IMG/VR virus record: IMGVR_UViG_3300045950_000086
Location: 1-34,404 of that record
Length of the DNA: 34,404 nt
Reading direction: 5' to 3' (one strand)
From: a virus
Part shown: positions 28,772 through 34,404 of the stretch, one piece after another
How the letters are laid out: each line of letters begins with the position of its first letter
Position numbering within the stretch: the stretch's first letter is position 1
The notes under the pieces: generated by a model
What the model saw: only the letters and a program-made list of their open reading frames with translations
What the model was told of the DNA's origin: nothing
Database searches by the model: none
Made by a program: the position numbers and the translations under genes

Positions 28772-29038
28772 ATGTTCGACAAAGTGAAATACTTCTACGA
28801 ATGCATGCAGGCCGGCAAGGCGTTGCAGGACCCGAAACTATGGAACCGCCGGGCGGACCTCATCGCCAAGTTGACGGTTCTGTTCATGGCGGTGACGGGG
28901 CTGGCCGAGGCTTTCGGCTACCCCTTGGGCCTGACCGGCACTGACATCGCCGCGGTGGCGCAAGGCGTGGGCGTCCTGGCCGTCACCGCCGTGAACGCGC
29001 TGTACACGGCCAGCAACAAGGAGGCCGGCAAGCGATGA
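28772..29038 (+). CDS. Holin candidate with two membrane helices
   Basis: An 88-aa protein with a charged N-terminus (MFDKVKYFYECMQAGKALQDPKLWNRR). Two hydrophobic helices follow (LIAKLTVLFMAVTGLAEAFG; IAAVAQGVGVLAVTAVNALYTA), then a short basic tail (NKEAGKR). It directly precedes the endolysin gene and overlaps it by four bases (ATGA), so a class II holin is likely. It has a good GGAGGAACG ribosome-binding site. Confidence 0.75.
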   Translation: MFDKVKYFYECMQAGKALQDPKLWNRRADLIAKLTVLFMAVTGLAEAFGYPLGLTGTDIAAVAQGVGVLAVTAVNALYTASNKEAGKR

Positions 29039-29490
29039 ACGCCTGGATGAGACGCGCAGCCGTGCAGGCGGCGCAAGCGCACGGCCTGCCGATCGAATGG
29101 GTGCTCGCCATCATCGAAGTCGAATCCTCCAACCGCTGGGACGCGACCCGGTTCGAACCGGGCTACCGCTGGTTCTGGGGCAAGATCACCTGCGACCAGG
29201 AGCGCATGGGCCAGGCGACGAGCTGGGGGCCGATGCAGATCATGGGCGCCGTGGCCCGAGAACTGGGATTCGAGGGCAAGTTCGAAGAGTTGTTGAGCTC
29301 GCTCGGGATCGATTACGGGTGCCGGCACCTCGCCAACTTCGTGCGGCGCTTCGGCCTCACCGACGGCGCCATCCGCGCCTACAACACCGGCCGCGCGCGG
29401 CCGACCCGGGCCGGGGACCGGTATCTGGCGAAAGTCAAAGCCGCCATGGGGAGGCAGGCAGGGACTCCCGTCCGTAGGGCGGTCACGTGA
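29035..29490 (+). CDS. Endolysin, lytic transglycosylase type
   Basis: A 151-aa SLT/goose-lysozyme-like muramidase. LPIEWVLAIIEVESSNRWDATRFEPGYRW holds the catalytic glutamate (Glu30 in the VES motif). SWGPMQIMGAVARELGFEG matches the G-MQI-M motif, and RAYNTGRA the AYN.G motif. It has no signal peptide, so release depends on the holin encoded upstream. Its stop overlaps a possible GTG start (29487) of a tiny membrane peptide. It degrades peptidoglycan at lysis. Confidence 0.85.
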   Translation: MNAWMRRAAVQAAQAHGLPIEWVLAIIEVESSNRWDATRFEPGYRWFWGKITCDQERMGQATSWGPMQIMGAVARELGFEGKFEELLSSLGIDYGCRHLANFVRRFGLTDGAIRAYNTGRARPTRAGDRYLAKVKAAMGRQAGTPVRRAVT

Positions 29491-29582
29491 TCCATCCGAC
29501 CGCTGTTCAAGCCTGTTCCCTGGGGTCCGCGTGCTGGCTCGTCGGCTTTCTCGCGGGCTCCTTGGTCTGGTTATGGCCGTGA
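29487..29582 (+). CDS. Tiny 31-aa membrane peptide overlapping the lipoprotein gene
   Basis: A GTG overlapping the endolysin stop (GTGA) opens a frame encoding VIHPTAVQACSLGSACWLVGFLAGSLVWLWP, essentially one membrane helix. It runs out of frame over the first 52 bp of the spanin-like lipoprotein gene. The nested arrangement recalls Rz/Rz1, but it is too short to be an inner-membrane spanin. It may be a remnant of one or serve to couple translation. Confidence 0.3.
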   Translation: MIHPTAVQACSLGSACWLVGFLAGSLVWLWP

Positions 29583-29728
29583 CCCTGGCCGGCTGCTGCA
29601 CGCTGGCGCCGCGGGTCACCCTGACGCCGGAGGCCTGGCTGACTCCCCTTCCGGAGATCGCCGCCGGCATCGAGGAGGTTGGGCTGGTCTTGCGTTGCGA
29701 AGAACCGGCTCCGGGCGGCTCGTGCTGA
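29531..29728 (+). CDS. Spanin-like lipoprotein (o-spanin candidate)
   Basis: A 65-aa protein with a basic N-terminus, a hydrophobic helix (GLLGLVMAVTL) and the lipobox LAGC, which predicts lipidation at Cys22. The 44-residue mature part is Pro-containing (TLTPEAWLTPLPEIAAGIEE). Small lipoproteins directly after the endolysin are usually outer-membrane spanins that complete lysis in Gram-negative hosts. A matching inner-membrane spanin is not evident. GTG start. Confidence 0.68.
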   Translation: MLARRLSRGLLGLVMAVTLAGCCTLAPRVTLTPEAWLTPLPEIAAGIEEVGLVLRCEEPAPGGSC

Positions 29729-29741
29729 GCGGAGTCGAAGC

Positions 29742-30203
29742 GTGAGCGTCCTCCGCGACTCGGCCTTCCTCCTCGGCGGCATCGCCGTGCCGCTCTACGC
29801 CCGGCTGGAATGGTCCCAGACCTACCGCTGGCTGGAGGGGGCGACCACGCACCGGATGTGGTCCGGCCGTTCGGTGAAGCAGCACGCCTGGCGCAAGCTC
29901 GCCACCGAAATCAGCGGGGGCGGCTGGACGCCGCCGGGGCTGTCGGCGCTCGACTATTCGCGGCCTCTGGTGCTGGCCTGCGCATCACCCCTGGCGATCG
30001 TCGGCGGCGGAACCCCGCCGCTGCCGGCGCGGACGGAAGCCGAGTTCGCCACCGTCACGCTGGACGTCGACGGCGTGGCCATCACCTATTACTACCCGCG
30101 AATCACCGTCTACTGCTCGCCGCCTGAACAGCAACTGGACGGCGTGACCGGCAATTACTCCTGGCGCCTGAGCGCCGAAATGATCGATCCGATCGGAGGC
30201 TGA
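29742..30203 (+). CDS. Hypothetical distal tail/baseplate protein
   Basis: A 153-aa protein (SVLRDSAFLLGGIAVPLYARLEWSQTYRWLEGATTHRMWSGRSVKQHAWRKLATEISGGGWTPPGLSALDYSRPLVLACASP...). A GTG start was chosen at 29742. The wording RMWSGRSVKQHAWRKL...SGGGWTPPGL is seen in phage tail genes between lysis and tail fibre genes. I take it as a distal tail component without a named function. It begins after a CTGAGCGGAGTCGAAGCG repeat fragment (29725-29742). Confidence 0.6.
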   Translation: MSVLRDSAFLLGGIAVPLYARLEWSQTYRWLEGATTHRMWSGRSVKQHAWRKLATEISGGGWTPPGLSALDYSRPLVLACASPLAIVGGGTPPLPARTEAEFATVTLDVDGVAITYYYPRITVYCSPPEQQLDGVTGNYSWRLSAEMIDPIGG

Positions 30204-30204
30204 C

Positions 30205-30957
30205 ATGCTGTTGAATCTCGCCTGGCTCGATGGCGTCAAAACCACGCTCGCCGCCGCCGCAGGGGCGAGCGACACCCTGCTGAGAGTGGCCGGCGCCAAT
30301 CCCCCCTGGCAGAATCCGCCGTTCACGAACGGCCAGTACTACTATTACCTGACGCTCATCGACGCCGAGATTCCGATGCAGTGGGAACGGGTGAAAGTGA
30401 CCAACGTCTTTTACCCCGACGGGATGCCCGGCGAATTGACGGTCGAGCGCAACATCGCCAGTTCCAGCGGGGCGCCACAGGCCTTCGCCGCGGGCGCCAT
30501 CCTCCAATGGTCGCCGGGGGCGAGGGAGATCGACCACTGGCGGATGAGCTTGTCGGCATCGATGACGGCCGCCGACGGCCTGGCCGGAACCCGGTTCCTG
30601 GCGCCGTTCACGGGCAGTGTGACCGGCAGCATGGGCGCGGCGTACTGGATCAACCGCTCCGGCAAGGCGCTCCGGCTGTCGCAGCTCATCGCCGTGCGCG
30701 CGAACGATTCGACCTTCAGCGGCGACAGCATCGTGGTCTCGGTGGAATCCACGGACGGGCTGAATCCGGCCGCCCCGTCCGGCCTGCAATTGCAAGTCTT
30801 CTCCGACGACTTTGGCATCATCAGGAATGCGTACGATTTCCTGGACATAGCGCCCGAAGGGCCGGTCTGCTTCATGCTCAGCCGGGCCAACGCCGGCGCC
30901 AGTGTGTCCGGCGCCTTCCGGCTCGCCCACGTCAGCGTGCTGGCGGAGGAACTGTGA
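30205..30957 (+). CDS. Hypothetical tail protein
   Basis: A 250-aa protein (MLLNLAWLDGVKTTLAAAAGASDTLLRVAGANPPWQNPPFTNGQYYYYLTLIDAEIPMQWERVKVTNVFYPDG...). It has a GGAGG ribosome-binding site and is coupled to the next gene by ATGA. The Gly/Ala-rich beta pattern and ...LTVERNIASSSGAPQAFAAGAILQWSPGAREIDHW read like a virion tail-tip structural protein of the type that precedes receptor-binding proteins. No family is recognised with confidence. Confidence 0.6.
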   Translation: MLLNLAWLDGVKTTLAAAAGASDTLLRVAGANPPWQNPPFTNGQYYYYLTLIDAEIPMQWERVKVTNVFYPDGMPGELTVERNIASSSGAPQAFAAGAILQWSPGAREIDHWRMSLSASMTAADGLAGTRFLAPFTGSVTGSMGAAYWINRSGKALRLSQLIAVRANDSTFSGDSIVVSVESTDGLNPAAPSGLQLQVFSDDFGIIRNAYDFLDIAPEGPVCFMLSRANAGASVSGAFRLAHVSVLAEEL

Positions 30958-32030
30958 TGACGACGATCTCCGGCACCCTCACCGAATCCCTCGATCCGAC
31001 CGACTGGATCGCCTACGCCCACCGGATCGACACCGGCGCGCTGGCGGGCCTGGCCAATGTGGCCGCGGGCGCATTCTCGATCGACTGCGGAACCGTGACG
31101 GAAGCCTGCCTGATCACCGTGGCGCCGCGGATGGGGGCGCGGTGGAAGGCCGGCGAAATGGCGGCGGTCGGCGATTACCGGGTGCCGTCCGCGCCGGCGG
31201 CGACGCCCTATATCTACAGGGCGGTGGCGGTAGGTGGCGGCACTGACCCCCACTTCCAAAATGTGGAGCTGGGGCTGCGCTGCAACGGTGCCAACGGCTC
31301 GACGGCATTCACCGACCTCTCGAACCGTAATCGCGCCATCACCGCGCATAACGGCGCGCAGATTTCTACCGCCCGGTCGAGATTCGGCGGGGCGTCCGCG
31401 TTTTTCGACGGGACTAACGACTTCCTCTCGGTAACCCCTCCCTCTGGCGACACGGGGCTTCAGTTCGGCACTGGTGACTTCACGATCGAATGCTGGGCCT
31501 TCCAGACCAGTCCATCGGATGGAAACAGGACCCTGTGGGGGTTCGGCGAATCACAACCCATGCGGCTGTTGACCTCCAGCGGCAACCTCGTTCTTAATCA
31601 CACATCGACCGGAACGGTTGTCATCAGCACCACGGTGACAATTGGCGCTGTATGGAAACACGTCGCCCTCGTTCGCTCATCCGGCATCGTTCGCCTCTAC
31701 GTCGACGGGGTCCAGGCCGGCGCGAATTGGTCGTTTTCCGGCAACCTAGATCTCCCGGCGGGAGGCGTATTCCGGGTCGGCTGTAATCGAGGCGATACCT
31801 GGTTCTGGGCCGGAAACATCGACGATCTGCGCATCACCAAGGGCGTCGCGCGCTATACGGCCAATTTCACCCCGCCCGAGGAAATCGGCACTAGCGTTTC
31901 CCCTACCGGCAGCAGTGAGCCCGCCTGGCCCACCACGATCGGCCAGGAGGTGATCGACGGCGGCGTCACCTGGCGCTGCGTCAGCCGCATGGTCCAGCCC
32001 ATCACCCATGGGCCGCTGATTCCGGTCTAG
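30957..32030 (+). CDS. LamG-domain tail protein, candidate receptor-binding
   Basis: A 357-aa protein. The first 95 residues resemble a phage tail attachment segment ending YIYRAVAVGGGTDPHFQNVELGLRCNGANGSTAFTDLS. Residues 100-315 form a LamG/concanavalin-like domain (GGASAFFDGTNDFLSVTP, GTGDFTIECWAFQ, WKHVALVRSSGIVRLYVDGVQAG, WAGNIDDLRITKGVARYTANFTPPE). A C-terminal AWPTTIGQEVIDGGVTWRCVSR closes it. LamG domains bind glycans, so host-surface recognition is likely. The LamG coding part (31250-31880) is lower in GC than its flanks, as for an exchanged module. Confidence 0.75.
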   Translation: MTTISGTLTESLDPTDWIAYAHRIDTGALAGLANVAAGAFSIDCGTVTEACLITVAPRMGARWKAGEMAAVGDYRVPSAPAATPYIYRAVAVGGGTDPHFQNVELGLRCNGANGSTAFTDLSNRNRAITAHNGAQISTARSRFGGASAFFDGTNDFLSVTPPSGDTGLQFGTGDFTIECWAFQTSPSDGNRTLWGFGESQPMRLLTSSGNLVLNHTSTGTVVISTTVTIGAVWKHVALVRSSGIVRLYVDGVQAGANWSFSGNLDLPAGGVFRVGCNRGDTWFWAGNIDDLRITKGVARYTANFTPPEEIGTSVSPTGSSEPAWPTTIGQEVIDGGVTWRCVSRMVQPITHGPLIPV

Positions 32031-32033
32031 GCC

Positions 32034-34404
32034 ATGGCCTATACGCCGTCGCCCTCCTTCGATTTCGCCGCGGCGGCCTACACGCCGGGGACGGCCTTCG
32101 ACTTCGACGCGCAAACCGGCGAAATCTATTCGCTCACGGCTCAGCTCGAGCAGCGCGTCTTCGGGGTCTACGGCCTGGCGGCGCCCATCGCCCAGCCGAT
32201 CCATGTCACAGGGAGTCTCGAAGCGCCGATCGAGCAGCCGGTATTCACCGCCTACGGCCTGCCGGCGGCCATCCGCAGCGAGGTTTACGAGCATTTCGGC
32301 CTCTCGGCCGGCATCACCCAGGAAATCGGGGTATTCGATCTCTACACCCTGGCTGCGCCGATTGCCCAGGCGGTATTTGGCGTTCACGGCATCGCCGGCG
32401 GGATAGAACAGCCGATCTATGTCACAGGAAGTCTCGAAGCGCCGATCGAGCAGCCGGTATTCACCGCCTACGGCCTGCCGGCGGCCATCCGCAGCGAGGT
32501 TTACGGGCATTTCGGCCTCTCGGCCGGCATCACCCAGATACAGTTCGTTCCCTACGCCATCCCTGCCGCCGCCATCGAGCAGCGCATCCGGGCGGAGCCC
32601 TACACGCTCCAGGCCCCCGTCACCCACCGGGTCATGGCCGTATACACGCTGTCCGCGGCCCTGGATCAGACGGTCACCGATCCGGTGTTCGACCTGGACG
32701 CCCCGCTTGAGCAGGCCGTCTATGCGTTCCTCGCGAACCTCAATGCCCAAATCAGCCAGACCCAATACGACGCCCAGGTCGTCGGCGGCGGGGCGTACAT
32801 CGGCCAATCCCAGACCGCCAGCAACGACATCACAACCTGGGCGGTCAAGGCCGTCATCGGCAACGCCATCGGCGACGGCGAGCCGATCCCGCCGGCTCAC
32901 GGCGTCGTCCTGGGCGAGCTGCTGGGCCGGATGACCGGCGTCCTGACCGTGGACGGCGAGGAAGGCGCGGCCCGGATCGCCGAGTTCACCGTGCTGCCGG
33001 CGCCGGGATCGGGGCCGATCCACATCCATACCCTGACCGGACTGCCGGTCACCCTGTTGCTGGTGATCAGAGGCATGGAATTGCCGATCTTCCAGGGCCT
33101 CCTGGATGTGCCCGGCTGGGACCCGGTGCAGGGCCTGCTCCATCTCTCCTGCACCGACAATCTGCAAAGCCGCTTCGGCGGGCTCAAGCGCAAGGAGATC
33201 GCCAGGATCATCGGCGGGCGCTGGTCCCCCTATTTGTTCGACGCCAAGGCCGACGAGTGGCAGTACGTGCAGGACCGGCTGTCGACGCTGCCGGTCAGCT
33301 ACGACCTGGACCTCAACCTGCAAGGCCAGATCACGCCCTGGCGAGCCAAGGCGAACGCCGATTTCACCTTCCGCCCCGACGCGATCATCGAAAACAGCGT
33401 CCGCATCGACATGGCCTCGGCCCGCCAACTGGTCAATTCGATCGACGTCAACATGGACTACCGCTACGAACGGCTGATGCAGCGCGAGCACACCTACCAC
33501 TGGGAGCTGAGCATCGACCAGATCATGGAGGGCAGCACCGCGCCGACCCCGGAAACCATCATGCAGGCCGTCAACGGCACCGGCTGGGCGGTGCTGGCGG
33601 AGAACGGAATCCCTAGGCTCCGGATGACGCCCTTGCCGGACCCCCAATGGCTGCGCGGCGTCATGTACCTGTCCGACTGCCCGCGCTACAGCCTGGCGGC
33701 CGGGCTGTTCGTGACCCTGGCGCAGCGCTGGACCCAGACCGTGACCGAGCAATGGCATATCACCGTCGACGCGCCGGACTCGATCCGGGTGATCGGCAAG
33801 CGCCATGCCGCCACCACCGCCAACTTCGACGCCCAGAGCGGCAAGGACCCGCGCTACGAGCATTGGGACCGGACCACCGAAAAGGCGATCCAGCTCACCC
33901 TCCACGACGGCGCGCCGCGCGGCGGCTATGCCTGCGACTCGTGGATTCCCTACCACCCGCTCCAAGTCCGGCTCCACACCGTGCCGGTCCCTGCCGGGGC
34001 GCGGCGCTTTCCCACCCAGGACCCCATCGCCAACCCCTTGGGCGATCTGTACTACGACCTCGACGACGGCGCCGCCGACGGCCGGGCCGGCCTCTCCAAC
34101 GCCTACATGACCGGGATCGAGCGGGCGCGGCGGGACATCCTGGCCTCCCACCGCCAGACCACTGTGATCTTCGACACCCTGATCGCGCCCCTGATCGACC
34201 GCACCCACACCGTGCGCCTGGTATCGCCCCGGCTGACCGCGAAAGGCAAGGTGCGCCGGGTAACCCATACCGTCGATTTCGACCGGGGCGCGGCCCTCAC
34301 CACCCTGGCCCTGGCGGTGTCGAAGTCCTACGGCGTCGGCCTGGCCGATGCGGGTTTCGATTTCCCGGCCCCGGCCAAGCCCCCGGCCACCCAGGCGGCG
34401 CGCC
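32034..34404 (+). CDS. Large tail-tip protein with N-terminal short repeats (partial)
   Basis: Begins at ATG 32034 and is open to the window end (790 codons). The first 240 residues are about 15 tandem copies of a 13-16 residue motif (G/T-L-x-A-x-I-E/x-Q-x-V-F/Y-x-x-Y), including a 72-residue exact-type duplication. A hub-like part then follows (VVLGELLGRMTGVLTVDGEEGAARIAEFTV, FQGLLDVPGWDPVQGLLHLSCTDNLQSRF, SVRIDMASARQLVNSIDVNMDYRYERL), suggestive of a gp27/baseplate-hub-like tail protein. It follows the LamG gene by 3 bp. The C-terminus lies outside. Function as tail tip or host-contact protein is inferred. Confidence 0.7.
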   Translation, partial: MAYTPSPSFDFAAAAYTPGTAFDFDAQTGEIYSLTAQLEQRVFGVYGLAAPIAQPIHVTGSLEAPIEQPVFTAYGLPAAIRSEVYEHFGLSAGITQEIGVFDLYTLAAPIAQAVFGVHGIAGGIEQPIYVTGSLEAPIEQPVFTAYGLPAAIRSEVYGHFGLSAGITQIQFVPYAIPAAAIEQRIRAEPYTLQAPVTHRVMAVYTLSAALDQTVTDPVFDLDAPLEQAVYAFLANLNAQISQTQYDAQVVGGGAYIGQSQTASNDITTWAVKAVIGNAIGDGEPIPPAHGVVLGELLGRMTGVLTVDGEEGAARIAEFTVLPAPGSGPIHIHTLTGLPVTLLLVIRGMELPIFQGLLDVPGWDPVQGLLHLSCTDNLQSRFGGLKRKEIARIIGGRWSPYLFDAKADEWQYVQDRLSTLPVSYDLDLNLQGQITPWRAKANADFTFRPDAIIENSVRIDMASARQLVNSIDVNMDYRYERLMQREHTYHWELSIDQIMEGSTAPTPETIMQAVNGTGWAVLAENGIPRLRMTPLPDPQWLRGVMYLSDCPRYSLAAGLFVTLAQRWTQTVTEQWHITVDAPDSIRVIGKRHAATTANFDAQSGKDPRYEHWDRTTEKAIQLTLHDGAPRGGYACDSWIPYHPLQVRLHTVPVPAGARRFPTQDPIANPLGDLYYDLDDGAADGRAGLSNAYMTGIERARRDILASHRQTTVIFDTLIAPLIDRTHTVRLVSPRLTAKGKVRRVTHTVDFDRGAALTTLALAVSKSYGVGLADAGFDFPAPAKPPATQAAR
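32203..32537. repeat. 119-bp direct repeat with 216-bp period inside the tail gene
   Basis: The segment 32203-32321 recurs at 32419-32537 with about two substitutions (GGGAG/GGAAG near the start; TACGAGCAT/TACGGGCAT). The intervening 97 bp carries other repeat units of the same protein motif. The near-identity at DNA level means a recent in-frame duplication of 72 codons. Confidence 0.88.

Noticed and set aside
31746-34268. An 840-aa open frame on the minus strand opposite the last tail gene
   Set aside because: Composition (Gly/Val/Asp/Arg) and repeats mirror those of the plus-strand tail protein, which has a proper start 3 bp after the LamG gene.

Overview
The window is a mosaic temperate siphovirus-type prophage, or most of one, in a GC-rich proteobacterium (G+C by eye a little above 60%). 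A REP-like repeat of the TGTAGGAGCGGC type and C4-type phage RNAs fit a gamma- or betaproteobacterial host; a Pseudomonas- or methanotroph-like gammaproteobacterium is only a guess. No integrase, att site, tRNA or CRISPR array is visible, so the prophage probably continues past the left edge. It certainly continues past the right edge, inside a tail gene.

Layout. (1) 104-6301, mainly leftward: an early recombination/replication operon read from a promoter at about 6354-6383. It encodes a 162-aa protein, a Sak4-like ATPase, a DUF669 protein, a Gp157-like protein, a 75-aa protein, an SF2 helicase, an internally deleted DNA methyltransferase, and finally a C4 RNA with a truncated BRO-N antirepressor. 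Two rightward toxin-antitoxin modules sit inside it: BrnTA, and a HigBA pair with a frameshifted toxin. (2) 6357-10563, the lysis/lysogeny switch. A repressor operon runs leftward (CI-like repressor, HipA-like kinase, 296-aa partner of unknown function). It diverges from a Cro/YdaS-like gene, which is followed by an early terminator, small ORFs and a CII/YmfL-like gene. Four TACCC-N4-GGGTA-type palindromes lie in two places, upstream of the leftward operon and between repressor and cro, giving a lambda-like OL/OR arrangement. (3) 10563-13452: a PrimPol-helicase, an AT-rich region of iterons with a large dyad (probable origin), and a small PD-(D/E)XK-like nuclease. (4) 13541-19204: terminase small and large subunits, then an interruption by a leftward HigBA-type module, a second C4 RNA and an intact BRO-N antirepressor. 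A MuF-type head protein with a toxin-like C-terminal domain and a small overlapping candidate immunity gene follow. (5) 19330-22267, leftward: portal and connector/tail-completion genes on the opposite strand from every other structural gene. A 21-bp perfect inverted repeat stands upstream of the portal. (6) 22347-34404, rightward: scaffold, major capsid, holin candidate, tail tube, tail assembly chaperone with a canonical -1 slippery heptamer, tape measure, holin, lytic transglycosylase, spanin-like lipoprotein, distal tail proteins, a LamG tail protein and a large repeat-bearing tail protein cut by the window end.

The best candidates for something new are the kinase/partner pair embedded in the repressor operon, the MuF-toxin/immunity pair, the pair of oppositely oriented C4-antirepressor units, and the 15-repeat N-terminus of the last tail protein. 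A recurring regulatory feature is that five promoters of switch or toxin-antitoxin genes place the -10 box 6-7 nt before the start codon, implying leaderless mRNAs.
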